From JAFGTE01 sp043800105 (GTDB lineage Bacteria; Patescibacteriota; Gracilibacteria; UM-FILTER-43-11), in assembly GCA_043800105.1 (NCBI GenBank), contig JAZDNJ010000043.1, forward strand, positions 1 to 27,212: a stretch of DNA of 27,212 nucleotides, written 5' to 3'. Positions 1 to 8,300 of this stretch are shown one piece after another (positions within the stretch are counted from its first letter, which is position 1; each line of letters begins with the position of its first letter). Below the pieces are notes generated by a model. That model saw nothing but the letters and a program-made list of their open reading frames with translations, was not told the origin of the DNA and did not search any database. The translations under genes were made by a program, and so were the position numbers.

Positions 1-92
1 AAAACTAATTAGAATTAATAGAAATAAAAAGAACTTAATTAAATTAAAGTAAATTAATTTAAATTAAGTCGTTCCACATACAAAAACAAAAA
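1..92. other. AT-rich, low-complexity intergenic segment
   Basis: This stretch is almost entirely A and T with many short repeats of the AATTAA/AAATTAA kind, much poorer in GC than the coding sequence that follows. I see no clear -35/-10 pair at good spacing and no gene in it, although it presumably holds the promoter of the small HTH gene that starts at 93. Confidence 0.5.
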
Positions 93-266
93 ATGCCCGT
101 GGTTGACCGACTTTACACCACCGAACAAGTTGCCAAACTCCTCCAAATCCATCCTCTAACCGTACTGAAATACATTAATTCGGGAAAGCTAAGAGCTGTG
201 AAACTGGGACGAGTTTATCGCGTTACCGAGACCAGTCTGCAGAAATTCCTGGATGAGATGACCTAG
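93..266 (+). CDS. Small excisionase-family (MerR-like HTH_17) DNA-binding protein
   Basis: A 57-aa reading frame from ATG to TAG. The protein is one winged-helix-type HTH unit of the excisionase/HTH_17 family: a first helix with YTTEQVAKLLQIH (residues 8-20), a recognition helix PLTVLKYINSGKL (21-33), and the typical closing VKLGRVYRVTETSLQKFL (36-52), where the family has a VGRxYRI wing followed by a helix. The length is normal for the family. Such stand-alone proteins bind DNA as small transcription factors or as recombination directionality factors; no integrase or att site is visible here, so a regulator is as likely. No Shine-Dalgarno site precedes the ATG, only an A-rich stretch. It points toward the end of the large minus-strand operon and is separated from it by the terminator at 294-348. 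Confidence in the fold is high; the specific role is unknown. Confidence 0.8.
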   Translation: MPVVDRLYTTEQVAKLLQIHPLTVLKYINSGKLRAVKLGRVYRVTETSLQKFLDEMT

Positions 267-293
267 TTAAATTTTCAACATCTGGTTGAAAAG

Positions 294-348
294 CAAAACA
301 AAAAATGCCAACATTCCCCAGACTTATCGCTCGCTGGGGAATTTTGGC
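294..348 (-). terminator. Rho-independent terminator of the large surface-protein operon
   Basis: Read on the minus strand, 348-334 and 321-307 form a 15-position stem (GCCAAAATTCCCCAG with CTGGGGAATGTTGGC) with a single A/G mismatch and a 12-nt loop. A TTTTTTGTTTTG tract follows. The stem starts only two bases past the TAA of the last operon gene at 351. On the + strand no T-run follows, so it mainly serves the minus-strand operon. Confidence 0.85.
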
Positions 349-350
349 TG

Positions 351-1811
351 TTACTGTTTATTGGCGCATTGTTTGGAGGCAAGCGTTTCAATTTCACGGT
401 ACAGGGTCGGGATACTTTCACCCGCGGCCTTGTCGACCGCCTCATAACCCCGTTTGATCTGATTGTTCATGTCCCACAGCACGTCATCCATGAAGTAGAT
501 TGTTTCCTCAGCCACACTGTCCATAGACATGCTGTAAACAAAGGTAGTTTCAACGTCTTCGAGGGCGGTTTCATGTTCGCGCTCGAGGGCGAGCTGTCTG
601 TTAATTTTGTCCGCGATCGGAATTGTTTCGGAGGCACTGCGGAATCGGTCGCACTGTATTCCTTCCTGCTTAGCCGCTTCTTCGTCATCCTGACATTTAT
701 CGTATTGTTCAATCATGTCTTTACTGCAGTCCGCGTAGTATCCGTCTCCATGATTATAATATCGGCAGTCAGTTCCAATGCCTTCTTCAATGGTAGCTCC
801 GCTTGGCGGCGGTTTGTAGTTTGATGAAGTCAGAAAAGGCGTGACCGGGCCCACCATGTTTTTGAGAATATTCAATTGGGTTTTAAAACTGCCCACGAAT
901 TTGTCCCAGCCTCCGCCTTTTACAAGGCTTACCGGATTCCCCCCTTCTTTACCGGCGATTGTCAGTGAAATCTGATTCGCCCTGATCCATTCCCTGGCCC
1001 TGATCCGGGCATTGGCTTTGGCCATAGACCAGATACTTCCCCATTCCACCCCGCTTCCGGAGGCCAGTGTCTTAAATGTTTCCCAGCTGTTCAGCACTTC
1101 TTCTATGGCTTTTTCAAATTCGCCGTCCGGGCAGCCTGTCGCGTCGGATGACGAAAAAACACCAACATTTGAATAATAATTCAGTGGCGGATTGCCTTTT
1201 GGTTCTTCTCCGAAAAAGTATTTATTGGAAGTGATGGTTACCGCTTCTCCGTTCAGCGTGGCCTCAATTTTAGCCTTCGGATCTGAACCATATTTGCGAA
1301 GAAGATCCAGTTGGGTGACCAGATAATCATAGTCTTCCATTAAAAGTGGGCCATGGTATATGTCCCGGAGCAAATAGGCTTTGATCATTTCCGAACCTAC
1401 TTTGTCCCGTAATGTTTCCAGATTCCAGATTTCGTCCCTCAGACAATTGCTTATCCACTCTTCGTTGTAAGCGTTGAAGTTAAAGATCATAAATAGCGCA
1501 TCCAGAGGGTATTGGATAAGGAAATCAAAAGTTGTGTCAAAAACAAGACTTTGGGCCACTTTGGCATCGCCCGCGATGCCGGTTTCTCTGGATTCCGCGC
1601 GTTTGGCCTTATCATAAGCCTTGATCTGCTCAATTTCTTCCAGAATGCTCTGACTGCCGTTTTGCTTTTGTGAATCCTGAACGTGCTGTCTTATAATAGA
1701 CACCTGCTGTGATAGTCTGGGGGAATAAAGCGCGAACACGCTTGGCGCCTGGACGCTAAGTCCGGCTAAAACCGCAAGGCCAATGATGAAATTTCGCTTT
1801 ATTTTACGCAT
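351..1811 (-). CDS. Secreted helical Cys-containing protein, last gene of the giant-protein operon
   Basis: A 486-aa protein that I cannot assign to a family. Residues 1-27 are a clear signal peptide: a basic start (MRKIKR), a hydrophobic core, and a cleavage context near SVFA. The mature part is mostly predicted helix (residues 30-175 and 365-480 are rich in E, K, A, L and Q), with a more polar middle containing Gly, Pro and Asn. There are seven cysteines in the mature part, including four in a cluster at about 348-390 (TDCRYY, ADCSKD, DKCQDD, IQCDRF), which suggests disulfides in an oxidising extracellular space. The ATG overlaps the end of the preceding gene by 13 bases, so translation is probably coupled. 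No Shine-Dalgarno site is visible. The signal peptide closely resembles those of the 633-aa neighbour and the giant protein. A partner or accessory of the giant surface protein is an inference from operon position and shared export signal. Confidence 0.85.
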   Translation of the reverse strand: MRKIKRNFIIGLAVLAGLSVQAPSVFALYSPRLSQQVSIIRQHVQDSQKQNGSQSILEEIEQIKAYDKAKRAESRETGIAGDAKVAQSLVFDTTFDFLIQYPLDALFMIFNFNAYNEEWISNCLRDEIWNLETLRDKVGSEMIKAYLLRDIYHGPLLMEDYDYLVTQLDLLRKYGSDPKAKIEATLNGEAVTITSNKYFFGEEPKGNPPLNYYSNVGVFSSSDATGCPDGEFEKAIEEVLNSWETFKTLASGSGVEWGSIWSMAKANARIRAREWIRANQISLTIAGKEGGNPVSLVKGGGWDKFVGSFKTQLNILKNMVGPVTPFLTSSNYKPPPSGATIEEGIGTDCRYYNHGDGYYADCSKDMIEQYDKCQDDEEAAKQEGIQCDRFRSASETIPIADKINRQLALEREHETALEDVETTFVYSMSMDSVAEETIYFMDDVLWDMNNQIKRGYEAVDKAAGESIPTLYREIETLASKQCANKQ

Positions 1812-3700
1812 TGTTCTTTTTTGTCCAGGGCGGTAGAGCTGATCATGCTTTCGTATCTTGACTGAATATTGGCAAAACTGTCCCTCATTTGTTCCAGAAG
1901 GGGTTTAATTCTTGCCCCAACTTCCTGATCACTTATCACTTCGTTGCTTAGTTTAAGTGTGTGGATTTCATTCAGAATTCCTTCCCGGCTGGCTTCCGCC
2001 TGGGCGGCTTCGGCGGCCAGGCTGGCGAGGGGTGACTGAGGTTTTTCAATACTTTTCGCGGGCGGCGTATTGTTTTTCTGCGCGTCATCCATGCTTTGTT
2101 TCGCATTTTTAATGGCGTCGGCGACTGTGTCGGTTTTTTTGAACTTTGGTTTGGATTTAGTAGCTGTAGTAAGGTTGAATGAAAAGTTCGGACCCCAGCG
2201 ACTGCTGATGCCAAAGGCAGTCATTGTGTTTTGCAGGGGGGTGACATTGGTCTCTAAAGCCTTTTCCAGGGCATCCACCATGGCGGTTATGTTACAGTCC
2301 ACGCAACCTTCATTCAGACTGTAAGGCGACAGGGGTCGGTTTTCTGTCAGCACATTCACGCAAAACATGGCTTCGATTGCGGGAGCGATATTTGCCGCTG
2401 TTTTGTCATTTTCCCAGTTTTCCCCGAAAAGGAAATTACGGGCGTCATTAAAGTCGGCGCAGAATTCTGTTGGTATACATATTGGTTTGCCTTCATCATC
2501 TGTTGCTATGTGGGTTTTTCCGGCAACGGTTATCTTAACCGTACTTTCACCCGGTCCGCAGGGCGGACGGTTGCTTTCCGGGAACTGTTTAAGGGTGCCG
2601 CCCAGGAAGGGGCCGGGGTATTCCGGGTTTTGAGGAACTTCCTTTGGCGGGCCGGCTTCCTCGCCTGTGATGGCGGCGCTTTTTTTAGGAACACTGCCCG
2701 GCGGACACTTGGGCTTACTTTCCGCGCTGTCCGGTTTTTTCACCTCATCCGGTTGTTTAAAGGTAACCGCTTCAGGGTCCTTACACATATCATTTGAGCC
2801 GCTGGCTTCCGTCTGGCAGTACTGGCTACAGCCATCGCCAGACTGGGTGTTGCCGTCATCACACTGCTCTGCCATCAGTACGTCCACTTCTCCGTTACCG
2901 CAGAGCGGGTTTTTGTAATCACTGCCAGGCTCATCTCCAAGATCCGCTTCCGGGTTGTCCGGCGGCACGCAGTCAGGCGGTAACCCGCCTTCCTCTTCAG
3001 TCACTGCTAGTCCTTCTTCGGCGGCGGTTTCAGGTGGCGGTTTTTTTGTTGGTTTTGTTTTTTTTTCCGGTAGTTTGGTTGAAGGGGCCGCCGCTTCTTC
3101 CTTACCCTCTTCTTCACTGGGTGGGAAGGTAAAGACATCATTCATCCACTGGGCCTTGGAGCCAAAAAGAACCATTTCTATCAGGTTCAGATCCACAATC
3201 AGGTCAAAAGGGGCGTCCGGTGTCACAATGCTGATTTGTCCATCCCAATATTGTTCGGAGGCTTTGAATTTAAATTCGAGGCTTTTTGAACTCTGCTGAA
3301 TAATTCTTTCTTTCTCGTAAGTGTTTTTTATATCTGTGAAAATATTCCAGCCGCCCATCACCTGTCCCATGGATTTTCCCGAAGGCAGGCAGGCGTCCTG
3401 AACGGCTTCCGGAAGTTCCGCTTTTTCATCTTCCGTGTAGTCTTTGATGGTAACGCAAATCGTGTTGTTCAGTATTTCTTTAATGATGTCCTCATCTATG
3501 CTGAATTGCGTGGATAATATTTCGATAAGATCATCATCAAAATCCTCACTGTCGTCCTGCCGGATGTCGCAATAGATTGCTTTGTACATAGTATCGATTG
3601 AATTTGGGTTGCAAACATCCGCCGCCGCGGCATGAGGGCTGAGCAGAACGAAAGCGGCTAAAACCAGAAGTCCTGTGATGAAGTTTCGTATAATCTTCAC
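1799..3700 (-). CDS. Secreted multidomain protein with a DUF4215/Myxo-type cysteine-rich repeat
   Basis: A 633-aa protein starting at GTG; that start keeps the full signal peptide (residues 1-27, MKIIRNFITGLLVLAAF core, cleavage after HAAAA). Residues 28-190 form an acidic domain with four cysteines. Residues 195-240 are a Pro/Lys/Glu linker. At 267-295 lies one cysteine-rich repeat, CGNGEVDVL..EQCDDGN..SGDGCSQYC, which matches the pattern of DUF4215 (the Myxococcus cysteine-rich repeat, usually CGNGxxExGExCDDGNxxxGDGCSxxC). These modules occur in secreted and surface proteins. A second Pro-rich stretch with CPPGS and CGPGES follows at about 325-385, and the C-terminal third (about 470-633) is helical and ends EQCVK. 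In total there are about 18 mature cysteines. It sits 9 bases after the 239-aa gene and overlaps the 486-aa gene. Export and extracellular location are well supported; function is unknown. Confidence 0.85.
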   Translation of the reverse strand: MKIIRNFITGLLVLAAFVLLSPHAAAADVCNPNSIDTMYKAIYCDIRQDDSEDFDDDLIEILSTQFSIDEDIIKEILNNTICVTIKDYTEDEKAELPEAVQDACLPSGKSMGQVMGGWNIFTDIKNTYEKERIIQQSSKSLEFKFKASEQYWDGQISIVTPDAPFDLIVDLNLIEMVLFGSKAQWMNDVFTFPPSEEEGKEEAAAPSTKLPEKKTKPTKKPPPETAAEEGLAVTEEEGGLPPDCVPPDNPEADLGDEPGSDYKNPLCGNGEVDVLMAEQCDDGNTQSGDGCSQYCQTEASGSNDMCKDPEAVTFKQPDEVKKPDSAESKPKCPPGSVPKKSAAITGEEAGPPKEVPQNPEYPGPFLGGTLKQFPESNRPPCGPGESTVKITVAGKTHIATDDEGKPICIPTEFCADFNDARNFLFGENWENDKTAANIAPAIEAMFCVNVLTENRPLSPYSLNEGCVDCNITAMVDALEKALETNVTPLQNTMTAFGISSRWGPNFSFNLTTATKSKPKFKKTDTVADAIKNAKQSMDDAQKNNTPPAKSIEKPQSPLASLAAEAAQAEASREGILNEIHTLKLSNEVISDQEVGARIKPLLEQMRDSFANIQSRYESMISSTALDKKEQCVK

Positions 3701-3709
3701 TTATAATGG

Positions 3710-4429
3710 TTAACTGACACTGGCGTCTTCCAGTTGGCCGGGAAGGGGTTCAATCACGTTTCTCAAATCTTCCAGCGCCCGCCTGTATTTGTCCAGGAAC
3801 TTAAGGGTGCATTGGAAGCGAACATGCATCACAAGAGAAAGTCGAAGTTCTTTTAGTGAAGTGAACATCAGATCAATGGCCATTAGCGAACTGTCCACTT
3901 CCAGCTTTGTTTGTCTTTTTACTGTTTCCAGGTTTGCGCTTTTGATTTTGATTGCTGCCAGCTGATTGACCGGTTTCCCGTCTTCATCGGTGATCACGCC
4001 TTTTCCGTTAAACTGGTCACCCAGGGCTTGCAGGTGGTTCCGGTAGTCGGCATGAGCCCGAAGAATGGGGCCTAACAATTGATCGGGGGCACTTTTCCGG
4101 ATGATTTTTTTCAGTTCCTCGGGCGTCAGGCAGGCCTGATTTGGGCTCATCCAGTCAATATCGGAGCTTATGATTTCTTTTTCCGCGAAGTCGAACATAC
4201 AGCCCACGTAATCGTGATGGGTGATCTGAGCCGCTTCAAAAGCTTTTTTGTAGGCGCTCTCATTCTGAATCTTCTCTCCGCTCCAGATCTCCATCAGCTT
4301 CCCGTAGTCCGGTTTCTTTTCTTTGCAGGCGCCTTCGGGTTCGGTTTCGGCATGGCTTATAGGCACGCTTACATTCAGTGTAAGAATGAAAACAAGAAGG
4401 AGTCCGGCGATTTTTTTGGTAAATTTCAT
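3710..4429 (-). CDS. Secreted small helical protein of unknown function
   Basis: A 239-aa protein with a signal peptide (residues 1-27, MKFTKKIAGLLLVFILTL core, cleavage after ISHA). The mature part is predicted to be almost all helix with four cysteines (GAC, VGC, NQAC, RFQC), enough for two disulfides. No catalytic motif is recognisable. The start ATG lies 6 bases after the stop of the 287-aa gene, so the two are probably translated together. The spacing of aromatic and Cys residues near the end (HVRFQC) resembles the end of the 287-aa neighbour (SRFSC), and both are Cys-bridged helical proteins, so they may be very diverged paralogues. That is a weak inference. Its place between other exported proteins points to a component of the same surface assembly. 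Confidence 0.8.
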   Translation of the reverse strand: MKFTKKIAGLLLVFILTLNVSVPISHAETEPEGACKEKKPDYGKLMEIWSGEKIQNESAYKKAFEAAQITHHDYVGCMFDFAEKEIISSDIDWMSPNQACLTPEELKKIIRKSAPDQLLGPILRAHADYRNHLQALGDQFNGKGVITDEDGKPVNQLAAIKIKSANLETVKRQTKLEVDSSLMAIDLMFTSLKELRLSLVMHVRFQCTLKFLDKYRRALEDLRNVIEPLPGQLEDASVS

Positions 4430-4435
4430 ATTTTT

Positions 4436-5299
4436 TTAATCACATTTGGCGGCATAACACGAGAAGCGCGAATCCAGTTGCTGCAGAAAATTATCCAGGT
4501 AGCCCACATGCATTTCCATCTCGTGCATTTTGGGCAGAATGGTCCCCAGCTTCCGTTCCAGGGCGCTCGCTTTTTGGTCGGCATTGGTTTTTTTCAGAAC
4601 ATTTTCCAGCGTCACAAAAGCATTGGAAAACTCAGGGCAAAGGGCTTCATCAACGCCTTTCGGACAGCCAAAATTCAATTCCAGAGCCCTTTTACAGGCG
4701 TCGTAATTGCTTTTTGCGGCAACAAGGTTAGGACTTCTGTTGTCCTGACCATTGTCCGTTTGGCATCGGGGGAAATAGCTGATCTTATTATCGATAAAAG
4801 CCTGCCCCATTTTTTCTATCGGAACACCGGTAATCGGAACATCTTTCATGGTTTCTACAAATTTGTTGTATTCACTTTCCATTCGCAGGTTTTCCGGAGC
4901 CTGGCAACCAGGCACTATGCCCAGATGCTCACTTTCCAGGCCTGTGCTATAGGCACTTTCAATGGGGGCGTGACCGCTGTATTGAACCGCGCGGCAAATA
5001 TATTCAAGCCAGCAATCATATGTCCTCAGGCTTTCATAGCCATCATCCACCATTTCACTGGCAGGTTTCTCCTGATCTATCAGTTTCTTTAAGTTTTCCT
5101 GCCAGTCGCGTTTGACGGCTTCCATGGCTTCGTTGTAATCAATACAGCAAGTGTTGGAGGTGGTTGTGCCTTTGCAGATTTCCGCAAATTGTGAATCCTC
5201 GGGGCCGGGCGGCTCCGAATGGGTGACCAGATCCCAGCTGAGCACTCCATACAGTACACAAAGCGTGACAGCGGCGATGGTGAGGTGAAATTTTTTCAT
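4436..5299 (-). CDS. Secreted Cys-rich helical protein directly after the giant gene
   Basis: A 287-aa protein with an N-terminal hydrophobic segment (residues 4-22, FHLTIAAVTLCVLYGVLSW) that could be a signal peptide or an uncleaved anchor; no strong AxA site follows. The rest is helical and Cys-rich: twelve cysteines after the anchor (EIC, TCC, YDC, YIC, PGC, PRC, DAC, FGC, ALC, FSC, AKC), an even number that would allow six disulfides. The end is a long amphipathic helix (about 235-275) followed by SRFSCYAAKCD. Only two bases separate its ATG from the TAA of the giant gene, which implies translational coupling and probably a fixed stoichiometric link to it. I do not recognise a family. Secretion is well supported, while function rests on operon context only. 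Confidence 0.8.
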   Translation of the reverse strand: MKKFHLTIAAVTLCVLYGVLSWDLVTHSEPPGPEDSQFAEICKGTTTSNTCCIDYNEAMEAVKRDWQENLKKLIDQEKPASEMVDDGYESLRTYDCWLEYICRAVQYSGHAPIESAYSTGLESEHLGIVPGCQAPENLRMESEYNKFVETMKDVPITGVPIEKMGQAFIDNKISYFPRCQTDNGQDNRSPNLVAAKSNYDACKRALELNFGCPKGVDEALCPEFSNAFVTLENVLKKTNADQKASALERKLGTILPKMHEMEMHVGYLDNFLQQLDSRFSCYAAKCD

Positions 5300-5301
5300 G
5301 C

Positions 5302-8300
5302 TTATTTGTTATAAATGACTTCCGCGCTTTGGCCGAACAGTACCTCATGAGTTTCAAGATCCGTAATGGCCGTCATAAAGGCGTCTTCCGCCACCAGGTC
5401 GCTGGCAAAATCTATCAGGGAGCAAAGTTCGCCGGGGCTAACGTACACTCCGGTGTCTTTTTCCGGAAAGCCGTCGTTCAGCTCGGGACACCCGTCTTCA
5501 TCGTCCACGCCATCCAGGTCTTCCGGAACGGGCGGGCAAAGATCGGTTACTTCACAAACATCACCGTAGCTGTTTTTATCCTTATCCAGCTGGTCCGTAT
5601 TTACGACGAAGACACAGTTATCATCTTTGTCCGTCAGCTTCGTCCGGTCAAACAGGCCGCTTTGATCAAAGGCGCAGATGGGATTTAGGACGCTGTCATT
5701 GTCTATGTCTGTGTCACAGACATCCCGTATGCCGTCGCCATCAGTGTCTTTTATATTGGGGTTGTCAGCACAGGTACAGAAGATTTCTTCATCACAGGCG
5801 TTGCCGGTAGTATCTTCGTCAAAGTCAGTCTGATCGGCGTTTTCGATGAAGATACAGTTATCTATTGGCTCTTTAAGGGCGGCGGCGCCGAGGGCCAGGA
5901 GCGCTTTGTCCACTTCGCCAGTGTCAGTCAGTATGCAAATCGGATTCAGCACACCGTCGTTATCAATATCCATATCGCAAATATCCCGAATGCCGTCGCC
6001 GTCCGTATCGGCTGGCCATGGGTTGTCGAAACATGGGCAGGCCCTTTCGGCGTCAGGTACCAGCATGTCCATGCCATGGGTCATTTCCCACCAGTCGGGT
6101 ACGTTGTCTTTATCTGTATCCACAAGCCGGCATTGAATCAGGTCTTTGACTCCTGCCGCCATAAAGGCGAATTCACCTCTTGTGATCTGTTCGTCCGGGT
6201 TAACCAGGCCAAAATTCGCTTTGATCAGTCCCATCTGAACGGCGGTATAAACGTAATCCACATACCAGGCGTAATCCGGAACGTCCACAAAGGCGTTTTC
6301 GGGTGATTCGGTTATTTCAAGGCCTGATTGGCGCAAAAGTACCGCCGCCGCTTCCGCCCGGCTGATGTTGCGGTCGGGCTTGAAAAGGCCATCTCCGTAA
6401 CCGGTAATCATTTTCAGTTCTTTCGCGATGGAAACGCAATAGAAGAACCATGAGGGCAGACTAACGTCGGGGAAAGGATTGGTGTTGTATCTTGCTTTTT
6501 GCGGCTGAGTCGGATTAGCGCAGTCGATACAATTCGTTACGCCCAGCGCGATCTTGATAAACTCAGCGCGAGTCAATTTTTGGTCAGGTTTAAAGGTGTT
6601 GTCCTCGTAACCGCTGATCACCCTGCTCTTGTACAGGTCCAGAATCTGCTGATAGAAAGGATGGTCTTTGGCGACGTCCGGGAAGGGATCACCTTCAATT
6701 TCACGCGGCTCTTCAGATTCAAACTGGAACTGAGGTACTGGTGGCGAATCAGTTTTCGTGGGTTTTTCTATAGTTGTTTCCGGGCTGGACTGGGCAAAGG
6801 CCGTTGTGGTTGCCGGCAAAAATCCGATCTGAGTGTTCAGGCTGTTCATGCTTGTGGAACTGTCGATCTGCAGTTTGTCAAAATTGGCCTGAATAAATAC
6901 GTCAAATACGGGTCTTCCGTCATTTGTGGTGATCTGGAAAATGTAAGGGTCTTTTTTTGAGTCTTTGTTTTTGATCTTCAGATCATAGCCGGCCTGCATC
7001 ATTCGGATTGTGCCGTCTTTATCCACCAGGGCAACGTTGGTCTGTGAACCTTCGTCAAAAATGGCGACTCCGCCCGGGAAGCTTGGCCCGTATTCCGGAA
7101 TATTAGCCGCCACAATATCATCGCCGGCGTATGCGTCGCCTACTGTTGTTCCGCTGTCAGCCACGTTATCCGCTGTCAGCTGAGAATTCACAATTGTAAC
7201 GTCATTATCTGCAGCGGAAATGTAATAAACATTACCCAGAATTTCTTCCGTTTCCTTATGAATTACGGCTATGTGGGTGGGAATAGTGGTTCCGGCAGGT
7301 ACCGCCCGGATGTCATAATCAGGGTCATTTATGGTGATCAGGCCGGTGCCGGGTTCCACCTGAATCTTTGCGTCCGCTGTCTGATCTTTCAGTACAATGG
7401 GGCTGGGATCCAGAATATCAAAACCTTCAATGTGGTAAGAGCCGGCTGAATCAATGGAATAATAACTCTGATTTCCGCCCAGTGCTGGACTGGTGGGTGT
7501 TTTCTTCAGAATGCCGACATTCTTCCAGGTTCCCAGCCTTTTGCGGAAGACGCTGAAAGGTATGTTTGACAAGTCATCCCCTTTCGCCTGCTTTATGGGC
7601 GTCATGTTGCCGGCGACAATTCCGTCTTTAATCAGCTCAGGATCCAGACTGATGGTCGGAACGTAAACATTGACGGTAAATGTTTTTTCATATTTTTCAA
7701 AGCTGTCGTCGCTAATATCCTGAGTCGCGACCAATTTAACCTGGAATGATTTTGCTTCTTCCTGTGCCGGAATAACCAGTGTATCGCCCATTTTTGGGGT
7801 CAGCCGGTTGGTTTCGGGATTTATAAACCAGTAATACTTATAGGCGCCCGCCAGATCAACAAAAATTTCGCTGGCCCGGATTGTCTTTTCTTTGAAGATC
7901 GGCATGTAATACGTGTCAGTCTGGCTCACGTCGATCGGTTTGGCGTCCCCCGCGTAAATTTGTGGTGCCAGTATTTCGTTTCGGTTGTAAGTAGCGATGC
8001 CGGCGTACTTATCAAACCAGGTCATTTTGATCTGGTAATAGCCGTTTTCCATGGCCATGCTATAAGAAGAGCCCTCGAGCTGGTCAAAATAAACCGCTTT
8101 GTTTTCGCTCACTTTTATGTAGGCGTTGCTGATGGTGGGGAAGCGGATTTCTTTTGCTCCGGTGACAATGTTTTTTGGGTTCACGCCGAATTTTTTGGCG
8201 GCCATTTCTTTGTCGGTCATGCTGGTGACAAGGGTGCCATAGCTGATAACTTTGTCGTTAGCCGTTACTTCGGGGGCCAGGCCTTCTTCGTTTGGCGGAA

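Noticed and set aside
93..266. A prophage or integrative element marked by the excisionase-like gene
   Set aside because: No integrase, att repeat or other mobile gene is seen in the window. The tRNA-Val gene at 18285 has no partial copy that I can find.
4079..5092. A 337-codon open frame on the + strand
   Set aside because: It lies opposite two secreted proteins with clear signal peptides and tight operon spacing; its own translation shows no domain and it has no promoter. It is a shadow frame.
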